Below the pieces are notes generated by a model. It had not been told where the DNA came from, searched no databases, and saw only the letters and a list, made by a program, of their open reading frames with translations. A stretch of DNA of 64,000 nt from Globisporangium splendens. Taxonomy: Eukaryota > Oomycota > Peronosporomycetes > Pythiales > Pythiaceae. Each line of letters starts with the position of its first letter. Within the stretch, counting starts at the first letter, position 1. Positions 1-9,447 of this stretch are shown in pieces. The stretch covers positions 632,322 through 696,321 of the forward strand of contig VFIW01000014.1 in NCBI GenBank assembly GCA_006386115.1, written 5' to 3'. Made by a program: the position numbers and the translations under genes.

Positions 1-625
1 TACATGAACGAGCGCGACGTATAACTCACAACGGCGAAGCCGCAATGAGATCATCTCCGACACGTCACCTTGGTGTGAACGTTTAGAGGGAAGAAATGGA
101 CATCAGGGTAATTTATTCTCCCACCGCACACAGTGCAATTTTAGATTTCTCGCCATATCGGCCATTTTGACGAAACACTCGTGTTGTAAATCTTGACTGT
201 ATCTTGTGTGTGCGGCAACAACAATTTGACTGTTGTGAATGCAGATTCGTCCGCAGTTTTGCTCGTCGTCGCATTCCCCATGAGCACCTAACGTTAGCAG
301 CGCTTGGAGATTCGCGCGCCATGACAACATACCCATGGTTCTTGTTTCCGAAAGCAGGGTTTCCGCTCGATACAGATTGCTCATTTACTGCACCGTGACG
401 TATGCAGGGAACCCGGTTAGAGAAAATTCATCGGTCCGGTATATAGTTGTACCGAGGACGCTTTCTTCCCCCCGCAATCGGTATTTAGAATTGTCGTGAC
501 GCATTGGAGATGACCGGAGCTTTTGACCACTTTTAGAGAAGTGCTCGACTGCACACCCATTTAAGTTTTTTCAGGCACATTCTCTATTATACTTCGTTGT
601 CAAGATATTCCCACGAGCTGGTGTA
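1..625. other. Left-edge intergenic stretch
   Basis: No gene can be supported here. Short open frames on both strands (for example around 103-398) overlap one another, lack recognisable motifs and have no splice or family support. The stretch lies downstream of the minus-strand channel gene that ends at 626 and presumably holds its 3' untranslated region and terminator. Confidence 0.5.
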
Positions 626-2701
626 TCAATTTGCACGGAAAGAGCCATAGTTTGCCTTGTAGGGCGTGATCGGCTGGTTCTCCTGCACGTCGACGTTCAC
701 GACGACGGCTGAAGGCGCGCTCGAGTACTCCTTGGCGACGACAGCGCCAATGCCAGCGGCTGGCTCAGTCGGCGACGGCACACTCCTGACAGGCGACGAT
801 GGCGTCACGGACGCCATGGACGGCGCCATCTCGCTGTAGAGTTTCTGGATCTCGGGCAGGTCGCGCATCGCCTGCTTGCGGAAGATGCCGCTCGTGGGCT
901 CGTGAGGCGACTTCTTTGTACCCTCCGTGGGCGAGTCCGACGGCAGCCGCACGAACAGATCGCCGCGCTTCGTCGTCACGAGTTCTGGGAAATCCGCTTC
1001 GTTATAGTCGAGCGTCTTGAGGTAACCGCGCAGCACCTGCTCCTTGTGTGCGTTCGGGATCGCCTGCGCGATGGCGCGCGCGTACTCGTTGACCAGGAGC
1101 AGGATCTTGGTGCGCTCGTTGCGCTTGCGGTACCACGCCATGATGTAAAGCCCCCAGACGAGGTTCACGAGCGTGAAGCCGTAGAACGAGATGCCCAGAA
1201 GACTGTCCTCGCTGTAGCCGTCTTTCTTTTCCGGGAGGTACGACGTGAAGAACGGGAACAGCGCGTTCTCGAGCGTCACCACGCACGTGATGATGAAGCA
1301 CACAAACACGTACTTGTCCAGCGTCGTAAAGTACGATACCTGAGGGATCAACGACGCGACCATGCTCTTGAACGTCACGTCAGTGAGCAACAGCGTCACG
1401 ACCACCTGGAGTCGGTTGCCCATGTCCATCAGGGACCCGTCTTCCTGCGTCGGCGCGTACGTCACGAAGGACAGATACGTGATGATCGCAGCGGGCAGCG
1501 CGACGTTCGTCATGTAGTACGCACTGCGGCGCTGCAGCATCATCTCGAAGCGGATCAGCTTCGAGGACCCGCTGTCCACGACCTCGCCGATGAACAGCTT
1601 GTCGCCGCACGCGACGTCGAACACGTTGCTCATCTTGAAGTTCTCCAGCGCGAACCGGCCCGGCGCATCCGCGGACGGCGGCGCGATCTGGATCGACGAC
1701 CGGATGCTCTTGCTCATGTTGAACGTGAACGTGAGCTTCTGCTGGTCGAACGGGAAGTAGAACAGCGACATCTCCTCGGTGAACACGCCGACGACGCGGC
1801 GCGAGTACTTGAGGTGGTGCAGCTTCTCGGTCGTGATTTTACCGTCCGCCGCAAACGGGTCCACGAACTTGACGCGACCCGCGGGCGAGAGGATTGTCAC
1901 GAGTGGCTTCTCCGACTGCACCTCCGAGATGTTGGAGAACTCGAGGTCGTCCTCCTTGAACTCGATCAGGTCCAGGAACTCCCGCAGCACCGAGTCCTCG
2001 CGCATGGTCGTGAGTCCCGGCAACGTGAGCTCCCAGGTCACGTCAGCGTCAAAGGTTTGCGCGACCGTCTCGACGGCCGTGATGCCGTTCACGACCAGAG
2101 AGACCTCGACAGCCTGGAGACCCGCGAGGAGCTGCGCCGTCAAGAGCGTGCCTTCGGGGACCTCAGGGTTCGCGTTGTCTGGGGTTGGAAGGGCGCCCAC
2201 CTCGCGGACGAACCAGTGGCTGCGGTTGTCCCACGTCCCCAGCTGCATCTTCCAGTCAAAGAGCGTCACTGGCGGCGGACGGATGGGGGCATTCCCAGAG
2301 ACTTTGTCCTCGATAGACACCTCAAGTGGGGTGTACTTCTTGGCGATCTCGACCACGTCTTCGGGCATCAGGTCCGTCTTCTTCCAGGCCACGCACGTCG
2401 CGCGGCGGTTGTCGTCGGTCGTGGTCTTGAGCTGCCATATGCCGCCGAGCGGCCAGCCGAGGCTCAGGTACTCGAAGTGCATCATGTAGGACGCCGGGAT
2501 GGGCTGCTCGAACTCCAGGTCGAGGTGGTACAGGATGCGGTCGGTCGAGATGTCGAGCGCGACGTGCTCGAAGCGCAGCGTGTAGTCCACGACGACGCTG
2601 CTCCACTCCTGCACCTCCTGCACCGTGGGGTTGGACGAGGACGCGACGATCGCGCCGCCCGGGTTGCTGCTCGTGCTCAGGCGCTGACCATTGGCGTCCA
2701 T
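626..2701 (-). CDS. Cys-less pentameric ligand-gated ion channel (copy 1)
   Basis: Predicted subunit (691 aa) of a Cys-loop-superfamily pentameric channel in a cell or organelle membrane. The N-terminal half is a beta-rich extracellular domain. The signature loop FPFDQQKL is present, but the two cysteines that give the family its name are absent, as in prokaryotic members. Four membrane helices follow: M1 (starts ALPAAIITYL), M2 (GNRLQVVVTLLLTDVTF, with the conserved 9' Leu), M3 and M4, then a hydrophilic tail. An uninterrupted frame continues upstream to a GTG, but the first ATG is at 2701 and an oomycete-type initiator lies 65-83 bp upstream of it, so I chose that ATG. The gene is single-exon. 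The protein is nearly identical to the plus-strand copy at 9540-11603 except for one short internal patch and the last residues. Ligand and ion selectivity cannot be read from the sequence: the -1' to -2' positions are neither the cation (Glu) nor the anion (Pro-Ala) type. Confidence 0.9.
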   Translation of the reverse strand: MDANGQRLSTSSNPGGAIVASSSNPTVQEVQEWSSVVVDYTLRFEHVALDISTDRILYHLDLEFEQPIPASYMMHFEYLSLGWPLGGIWQLKTTTDDNRRATCVAWKKTDLMPEDVVEIAKKYTPLEVSIEDKVSGNAPIRPPPVTLFDWKMQLGTWDNRSHWFVREVGALPTPDNANPEVPEGTLLTAQLLAGLQAVEVSLVVNGITAVETVAQTFDADVTWELTLPGLTTMREDSVLREFLDLIEFKEDDLEFSNISEVQSEKPLVTILSPAGRVKFVDPFAADGKITTEKLHHLKYSRRVVGVFTEEMSLFYFPFDQQKLTFTFNMSKSIRSSIQIAPPSADAPGRFALENFKMSNVFDVACGDKLFIGEVVDSGSSKLIRFEMMLQRRSAYYMTNVALPAAIITYLSFVTYAPTQEDGSLMDMGNRLQVVVTLLLTDVTFKSMVASLIPQVSYFTTLDKYVFVCFIITCVVTLENALFPFFTSYLPEKKDGYSEDSLLGISFYGFTLVNLVWGLYIMAWYRKRNERTKILLLVNEYARAIAQAIPNAHKEQVLRGYLKTLDYNEADFPELVTTKRGDLFVRLPSDSPTEGTKKSPHEPTSGIFRKQAMRDLPEIQKLYSEMAPSMASVTPSSPVRSVPSPTEPAAGIGAVVAKEYSSAPSAVVVNVDVQENQPITPYKANYGSFRAN

Positions 2702-2793
2702 CGGATACGGAAATTGCACTGGTGGGTGGGCTGCGATTGTGGGACGACCGACGCGCGCACCAAGTGGAGAATGGGGGAATGAGCAGGTGCGGG
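656..2793 (-). repeat. Inverted-repeat arm A (channel gene duplication)
   Basis: This segment is almost base-for-base the reverse complement of about 9448-11585. The identity covers the proximal 5' flank, including the initiator, and nearly the whole coding region. It is also conserved in non-coding frames, which shows nucleotide and not just protein conservation. The main interruption is a 42-bp patch near 980-1021 with 14 differences. Confidence 0.9.
2766..2784 (-). promoter_or_regulatory. Oomycete Inr/FPR-like transcription start site
   Basis: On the minus strand this reads GCTCATTCCCCCATTCTCC. That matches 17 of 19 positions of the oomycete core element GCTCATTYYNCAWTTTTYY (recalled from Phytophthora work). 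It lies 65-83 bp upstream of the chosen ATG at 2701. The same element, with the same spacing, precedes the inverted copy. Confidence 0.6.
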
Positions 2794-2913
2794 GCGGAGC
2801 GGAGGCTACAGAGCCTCATCCTTCAGAATGAGTTGGGTGACTTGTGCTGCTCTGTGTGATCAGAGGCGGGGGATCGTGTTGATTTACTTCCGGATAGGTT
2901 GTGTCTGAGAATG

Positions 2914-2929
2914 AATAAAATAGTGATTT
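2914..2929 (-). promoter_or_regulatory. Upstream element shared by both inverted channel copies
   Basis: On the minus strand this reads AAATCACTATTTTATT. The identical 16-mer lies at 9285-9300 on the plus strand. The distances to the respective ATGs are about 213 and 240 bp, in flanks that are otherwise largely diverged. A conserved promoter element is inferred; no factor is recognised. Confidence 0.4.
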
Positions 2930-4174
2930 ACAATTGGTATGATACCATTTACCGACAGCAGAAATGTATTCACTACCTTTATAAGTTGCCTGATGAGTGT
3001 TGACGTGCATCAAAATTGCGATGCTTTCAAATGGGGATCAGCACTTGTCACAGAAGTGTCACCGTGCATCACAAAAGTGCTCATCTGTGTCGATTTCCAC
3101 CCATTTCGCTGGCACAAGATACTGATTTTTCAGATCTGAATTTCCATTCGTTTGGCAGAAGCAACCCGAGCTCACACAGGATAAATCTGTCGCTGTATAA
3201 ACTCGACTTTATGATGAAAGCTCAATTCGGGCAACAGTCTAATTTCCAGGCGTCTTCGACCAGACATGTTTCAGGTCGCACAAACTGAAGCACGAGTGTA
3301 GTCTGGTTCAGTAAAAAAACGATCGAAGTCGACATAAAAGCCGAGTCCCAGAACGTCTGACAGCAACTCAAAAGAGAAACGAGCACTGTAGTAGTAGTCC
3401 ATATGAATTCCAGTATTCTAGCACATATCCTGAATCGATTAACCATAGGAACTGAAGTCGCACATGTCCACAACTGAGCAACTGAGCAATGGATTGGCGA
3501 GTCGATTAACTCGGTTGCTCGAGAACATGAACCGGACCTGGTGCACCTACCACCTACTCAGAATGCGGCCAGATTTGTTTCGTCTGGAAACTTCAGAAAG
3601 TGCATATCCCCATTTGAGAGCTCACTGTATCTTGCGCAAATTGAAACAAAAACTGCGACGCGCTTCATGCAGCGCATCTGCGTGTGTGTGTGTGTGATCG
3701 TTTTTTCATATATTTAACCACGATTATTGTGTTCGAGACGACACCAGCCTTGAAACGACTGCGTCGCTTCCACGATTGCGATCTCGTGGCAGCGATCTGC
3801 TGCCTTCGTTCAGGCGAATTTCGAGATGATTTTGTGCCATGGCGTGGCATCGATGTGTTGCCACTGTTTGGTCTCATTTCAGGTACACAAAATTTCACAG
3901 GACACCTGAAGTCGGTAATGTTTGTACGCCATATTTTATACAATCTCTTCAATTTAATAGAAAATAACGGTTATTTTACCTGCTTAATCAATATCACCTT
4001 CTGTCCAGTCACTGTGAAAGGCAGCGATCGTCTCCTGCCTCATGCACCGCAGTGGCAGTGGTGGACACCTGGATGCGTGTTTCTCGGCGCGCGAAAATTG
4101 GATTCGAGCTCGCAATGGCAGACACGGGAACGCGCAGCGCCGCTGATACAACAGGAAGCTGGGAGATGCGCGCC

Positions 4175-4290
4175 TGTGCAGCGCCGTACGACAAAGGTTC
4201 CATGTCCGCTGGCGTCGTGCGGCGCTGCACAACTCACTGTGTTTCAGTATCCCGCGGCGGCAGCATGGCTGTCGTACGGCGCTGTGCACA
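4175..4290. repeat. Cluster of related 18-bp words in direct and inverted order
   Basis: TGTGCAGCGCCGTACGAC at 4175-4192 is the inverse of two similar words, GTCGTGCGGCGCTGCAC near 4214 and GTCGTACGGCGCTGTGCAC at 4271. The outer pair could fold into a long-stemmed hairpin. It may be a small inverted-repeat element or a set of binding sites; nothing further identifies it. Confidence 0.4.
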
Positions 4291-5643
4291 TGTGCATGCG
4301 AGGTGGGACGCGGGGCAAAACCAAAGTTGAGGAAGGTTTCGGGCGGCGATGCACACAAATGTGCAGGGACACTGAAGATTCTGTTCAGATAGGGCAGGAA
4401 ACGGCGAATGGTGCATGTGGAGAGAGGGGAGGGCATCCACGGACGGATGGATGGTCATGAAGCAGCCTCGCGGCATTACGACAGGCACTGTCCATTCATT
4501 TATCCCCATAGCTCATGTGCAACGCGACAATGGCCAGCAAGTTGCCACATTCATGATTGTGCTCGGATTATCGGCTTTCAAGCCACACACTCCCTCATTG
4601 CTTTGTGTTCGTTGCGTTGTGGTGAGGGATTGACGGGAGTGCACATGACTGGCCATCAAGTCCGACGAGATTCATGTGACCATTGCGTCTCGCGAGTGCC
4701 TGGATGAGAATTTAGAGCCTTGCAGGTGGTGTGGTGTGCACTCACTCGCATTTCACCATGTGGTTTTAATTTCGTGGTGCTTAAAAGAAACGAACCTGTC
4801 TTTGAACACTCGCGAGAAGCCACGGTGCAGTGCGGCTTGGACGATCGGCATCTCGTCTCACGCTTCTCCTTTCTGTGCATGCAGCAGTCCAAATATGCGA
4901 TCAGACGGCAGGCAGACGTTGGCAGCCATTCGTTTTTCCTTCCTGAATGTGGCGGACGGTGATTTATTGAGATTCTATCTGTCGCTGCCTAACCCACACA
5001 TTTCTTGGCTTTATTGGCCAGACATGACGATGGCTGCATCAGCAAAGTGTACACCCTCGAGTCTCTCTCCAGCGCGACGTGGCGAGCCATGGCAATCCAA
5101 ACGAACCGAGTTGCCCATTCACGCCTGGACCTAGCGGTCGTTGCGCTGCTGGAGAAGGAAAAATCCGCATCTGACCAATGTCTGGACGTCGATTTTGGTG
5201 GCCGCTCTCGAACGAAGACGCGTGAAAAAAGTTGCAGATTTCCAAACCACCCTATAAAATACGAATCATAAATCATTGTCATGCTGTATGTCAACAACAA
5301 GCAAAGGTGTTCGCAGTCTGTTGGACTCGCAACAGAGCTTCCAACAGCCTCAGAAGGATGGATGCTTCCTCCAAAAAATCCGCCAAAATGGGTTAAACAT
5401 CTCATTTTTTCCTCCTCACATCTATTTTCTTTTAATTGTGTCCGGAACAGTATATGTGCCTGTCCCATACAAATTACAAGACAAACAATGTAGCCATATG
5501 CACTAAAGTGCGAAATGCAGAAGTGAACCCAATGCAAAAATGGCGCGTCGTTCTTTTTTTCCTGCTTCTCCTCGCTTCCACATAGCGCGCGTTAAAACAG
5601 CAAGGATGGCGCACACGCACACTGGGCAATTTACCACCCACAG

Positions 5644-5651
5644 CTCACTTC
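5644..5651 (+). promoter_or_regulatory. Initiator-like motif before channel gene 2
   Basis: CTCACTTC fits the YTCANTYY initiator consensus and is preceded by G, as in oomycete start sites. It lies 47-54 bp upstream of the ATG at 5698, a usual distance for oomycete genes. The motif is short, so it is weak on its own. Confidence 0.35.
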
Positions 5652-5697
5652 ACAGTAGCAGCCTCAGCGCTTTACGTTGTTGTCGTATCCGCCAGAC

Positions 5698-7902
5698 ATG
5701 AGCACCACCGGGTCCAGCAGCTCCAACGGCAATGTCCATAGTTACAGTATACCTGTTACGCCACAGTCGCTGCCTGCACCGGTCGCAACACTAGAGGACG
5801 CGCAGGACTGGAGCAGCATCGTACTCAACTACTCGCTGCGCCTGGAGCACGTCGCGACCAACATCGCAAACTACCGCATCCTGTACCACCTCAAGCTCGA
5901 GTTTGAGCAGCCGATCCCGCATGCTTACCTCGCGTTTTCCAAGTACCTGTGTCTCGGATGGCCATTGGGCGGCATCTGGAAGATTACCAAGCGCAGTGAC
6001 GGCAACAAGTTTGTGACGTGTGTCGCGTGGAAGAAAACCGAGCTCACACCAGAAGAAGTCGCGGCCGTGGCGCTGGAATTCGTGCCACAGCAAACGGCTG
6101 GAAATGGAGCAGCATCTGTCGAAAGTATCGTGGACAAGCCTACCGCTGGGATGGCAAATCCAGAAGCGGACCCCTCTCTGGACGCTCGTCCTCCCCGGCT
6201 CACCATCTTTGATTGGAAGATGCAGTTGGGGACATGGAAACACCGCAGCCATTGGTTTTTGCGCGAAGTCGGGGTCCCAGCTGCCTTCGCGGATAAGCAC
6301 GAGATCCCGTCGGACACGCTGCTCTCAGCGAGACTGTATGCTGGACTCATACCCATCGAAGTATCAATGGTCGTCAACAGTATCACGTCGGTGGAGACCG
6401 TGCAGCAGCGGTTCACTGCCGATGTGACCTGGGAACTGACGCTTCCGGGTATCACGACGGTGCGTGAGGATTCAGTGCTCCGGGAGCTCCTGGATCTGCT
6501 CGAATTCAAAGAAGACGACCTCGAGTTCTCGAATCTCACCGAAATGCACTCGGACAAGCCAATCGTCACGGTCCTGTCTCAAGAAGGCGAGCGAATGCAC
6601 TACGTGGACCCATTTGTGCCGAAAGAGACGATTACAACCAAGTTGCACCATCTCAAGTACTCGCGCCGTCTCGTCGCCGAATTCAACGAAGAGATGTCGC
6701 TGTACTCGTTCCCGTTCGATCAGCAGAAGCTCACATTCGCGTTCAACATGAGCAAGAGTATCGCGTCATTCATTCCGATTGCACCGCGGACGGGGGACCC
6801 GGGGCGATTCGTGCTCGAGAACTTCAAACTCGGAAACGTGTATGGAGTCGTGTTTGGAGACAAATTGTTCGTCGGCGACGTCGTGGACTCTGGACCAACC
6901 AAGACGATTCGCTTCGAGATGATGCTCGAGCGCAAGAGCGCGTACTACTTGATGAATGTCGGCATCCCCGCGGCGATCATCACGTACCTCTGTTTCATCT
7001 CGTACGCGCCGCTCAAAGAGCATATCGTAGACGGCAAAGAAGTGTACGATATGATGGACACGGGTGCGCGGCTGCAAATCGTGCTGACATTGCTGCTCAC
7101 GGCCGTGACGTTCAAGTACAACGTCGCGTCGCTGATCCCTCAAGTGTCGTACTTTACGACACTAGACAAGTACGTCTTCGTGTGCTTCATCATCACGTGC
7201 CTCGTCGCCGTGGAGAACGCCATGTACCCGCTGGTGGTCGGACTGTTCACGAGCCATGCTGACAACTGGAAGGAGTACAGTCTGCTCTGGTTCTCCTTCT
7301 GGTCGTTCACGCTCATGAATCTCGTCTGGGGGCTCTACCTGGGCCACTGGATCCGTGTGCGCAACCGCCGAACCAAGATGCTGCTGATCGTGTCCGAGTA
7401 CATCCGCGTGATCGCACACGCAATCCCGCATCGCCACAAGGAGCAGGTCCTGCTCGGCTTCATCAAGGGGCTTGAGTTTTTCGACGAGAAACTGATGCCG
7501 GAGCTGTTCACAACCAAGCGAGGCGACTTGTTCGTGCGGCTCCCAAGCGATTCCCCGAACGAGGAGAAGCGCAAGTCTCCGCATGAGCCCACGAGCGGGA
7601 TCTACCACAAACAAGCGCTTCGGGACTTGCCTGCGATCCAGAAATACTTCAAGGAACTCGAACCTGACTGCAGCTACCTTGCCCCATTGCCAGTGAACTC
7701 GCCAGCAGCGTCGCCTGTAGCCGCGAGGGGAGTCGCTGCAGTCGTCGCCAAGGAATACGAATACGGCACTCACTCGATTGTCGTCAACGTCAACGTGGAC
7801 GACGACGCGGCGGCAAGCACGTCATTCCATGGTCACGGGGGCTACGACGCTAGAGCACACACGTCGTTTCGAGCACGGGGGTTAAGTCATCAAGCACAGT
7901 AG
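5698..7902 (+). CDS. Cys-less pentameric ligand-gated ion channel (paralogue 2)
   Basis: A 734-aa, single-exon paralogue of the flanking channel genes, lying between the two arms of the inverted repeat. It keeps the same order: N-terminal beta domain with a WSSIVLNYSLRLEHV-type opening motif, a conserved FDWKMQLGTW block, the FPFDQQKL signature loop without Cys-loop cysteines, M1-M3, M4 and a long polar tail. Its M2 reads GARLQIVLTLLLTAVTF, with Ala where the inverted pair has Asp at 11'. A longer insert separates the early beta strands from the FDWKMQ block. The ATG at 5698 is the first in frame; the frame stays open to a TTG at 5677. It is clearly diverged from copies 1 and 3, so it has not shared their recent homogenisation. 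Ligand unknown. Confidence 0.9.
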   Translation: MSTTGSSSSNGNVHSYSIPVTPQSLPAPVATLEDAQDWSSIVLNYSLRLEHVATNIANYRILYHLKLEFEQPIPHAYLAFSKYLCLGWPLGGIWKITKRSDGNKFVTCVAWKKTELTPEEVAAVALEFVPQQTAGNGAASVESIVDKPTAGMANPEADPSLDARPPRLTIFDWKMQLGTWKHRSHWFLREVGVPAAFADKHEIPSDTLLSARLYAGLIPIEVSMVVNSITSVETVQQRFTADVTWELTLPGITTVREDSVLRELLDLLEFKEDDLEFSNLTEMHSDKPIVTVLSQEGERMHYVDPFVPKETITTKLHHLKYSRRLVAEFNEEMSLYSFPFDQQKLTFAFNMSKSIASFIPIAPRTGDPGRFVLENFKLGNVYGVVFGDKLFVGDVVDSGPTKTIRFEMMLERKSAYYLMNVGIPAAIITYLCFISYAPLKEHIVDGKEVYDMMDTGARLQIVLTLLLTAVTFKYNVASLIPQVSYFTTLDKYVFVCFIITCLVAVENAMYPLVVGLFTSHADNWKEYSLLWFSFWSFTLMNLVWGLYLGHWIRVRNRRTKMLLIVSEYIRVIAHAIPHRHKEQVLLGFIKGLEFFDEKLMPELFTTKRGDLFVRLPSDSPNEEKRKSPHEPTSGIYHKQALRDLPAIQKYFKELEPDCSYLAPLPVNSPAASPVAARGVAAVVAKEYEYGTHSIVVNVNVDDDAAASTSFHGHGGYDARAHTSFRARGLSHQAQ

Positions 7903-9447
7903 CGATCAGATTTTATGCCAGAGTCTCATCAACTACCGTGCGTTGGGACTTCAGTCAAACTACATATAGAGAAGTACTTTCGTGGGACACCGCCGTTGCT
8001 CTCTTTCTTTGTCTCCTGCAAACACTTCAGAACACACAAGACGCAGTGTTCGCATCGCCCATTTGCACCGAGAGATTCTGGACGTGAACAGCTGAGACCC
8101 AGTCAATGTGGGTGAGGCTCTTTCTGACAAAACGAGCGCCATAGGTTCAGAACTTGTCTCTCGGCTTTGCTGTCGCGAAAGCACTCTGTCCTACCACGAA
8201 TCGGTCGATACTAATGCTCCTTTTCAGGTGTATCGCATGCCCCGCACATGCGCCTTGATGCGCTAAAACGTGTGGTTGTAACTCTCTTGGACACTCTTGC
8301 ATCTCGCCAAGACGAAGCTGGAAAACTATAAAACTGTAGTAGTACAAACAGGACGATTATGTAGGATGCTGATTTTTGATGTCTGATTTTGTGCGGGTAC
8401 GCGTGGGTATTACAATGGTCGTGGTTGAATTTGCAGAAAAGAAAATAATCATCACACACACACACACGCAAGTGCAGATGCGCTCAATTGACGAAAACGT
8501 GTCGCAGTTTCTTTTCTTGATTCACTTGTGCGCAAAATACTGTGAACCCTTGAGTTCTCAAGCGGAGTCATGTGCACTTTTTGAAGCCTCATACACGAAT
8601 CAATCACAGCCGCTTGAGCAAGTGTTGGACGCACTGCATCCAGCTCACGCTCTCGAGCAACCGAGTTAGTCGACTCGCCAGTCTATTGCGAAGTGAATCG
8701 ACTGGAGAAATATGCTGCTTCAGTTTCCAATAGTTAATCGAGTGAGGACACATGTGCTGCTGCTATTCCTGCTGGAGTAATAGAGCTCTTCTGAGCTCAT
8801 TTTAGACATTATAGGACTCGGCTTCTAGGACTTGACTTTGGTTGGATGTGTGGCTGTGGAGTCGTGGCGAGTCGAAGCGAGGGAGTGTGCAGGGATCACT
8901 GCGAGTTGGGGCGGACTGTCGATGAACTATCACATAGTACCTGAATTGAAATGATCGTTCTTGGACTTTATTTAGCGACGTGGTCCTAGAAGTTTTGCCA
9001 AATGGACGGAAATCAGTTTGGGAAATCAGTATTTTTTGCCAGCGAAATGGGAACTTTGCATCCGAAAAGTGTCATGTTGGACCTTCAAAGGTTACAAATA
9101 GGGGCGAATACTTTTGGGGTGCACGGTGGGACTTCTGAGACAAGCAGTTCCAGTGGACATTCAGAACCTCACACCGCGCTGGTCATTGTGACGCACCGCA
9201 AACTCTCCACAAGGAACCGTTCCATTCGTTTATAAAGGCTACTAAAAGCCTCACCTAGACTTTGAATGACATCATATGAAGCATAAATCACTATTTTATT
9301 GATTTTCCAATGATTAATATGCAGAAGCACATCAACATCAGCTCCGCCTCTGACCACATAGAGTAGCCTCACTCGCTCTGAATGTCGACGCACGCCAACA
9401 GAAGACGCAGGATGGGCTGGCCACGATGCCTCCCGCCCCGCCCTGCC
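7903..9447. other. Intergenic region upstream of channel copy 3
   Basis: About 1.5 kb with no supportable gene. It contains a short CA microsatellite near 8453-8469 and, towards its right end, the promoter of the channel at 9540, including the 16-mer at 9285-9300. Short overlapping open frames on both strands were not accepted. Confidence 0.5.
9285..9300 (+). promoter_or_regulatory. Upstream element shared by both inverted channel copies
   Basis: AAATCACTATTTTATT lies 240 bp upstream of the ATG. It is identical to the minus-strand word at 2914-2929 upstream of copy 1, while the surrounding flank has diverged by point changes and indels. Confidence 0.4.

Larger units (their letters stand above)
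2794..5643. other. Intergenic region between divergent channel genes
   Basis: About 2.8 kb with no supportable gene. The longer open frames (for example 3684-4460) overlap frames on the opposite strand and show no domain. The stretch holds a short GT tract near 3679-3697, a cluster of related 18-bp words near 4175-4290, and at 2914-2929 a 16-bp element shared with the promoter of the other channel copy. It probably contains the promoters of the divergent genes at 2701 (minus) and 5698 (plus). Confidence 0.5.

Noticed and set aside
902..2782. 626-codon open frame on the plus strand opposite channel copy 1 (and its mirror at 9459-11339 on the minus strand)
   Set aside because: Arg/His/Leu-rich shadow of a GC-rich coding region; it has no domain, and the channel frame explains the locus.
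3684..4460. 258-codon open frame in the first large intergenic region
   Set aside because: Overlaps several equally long frames on both strands; no motif, no splice support.
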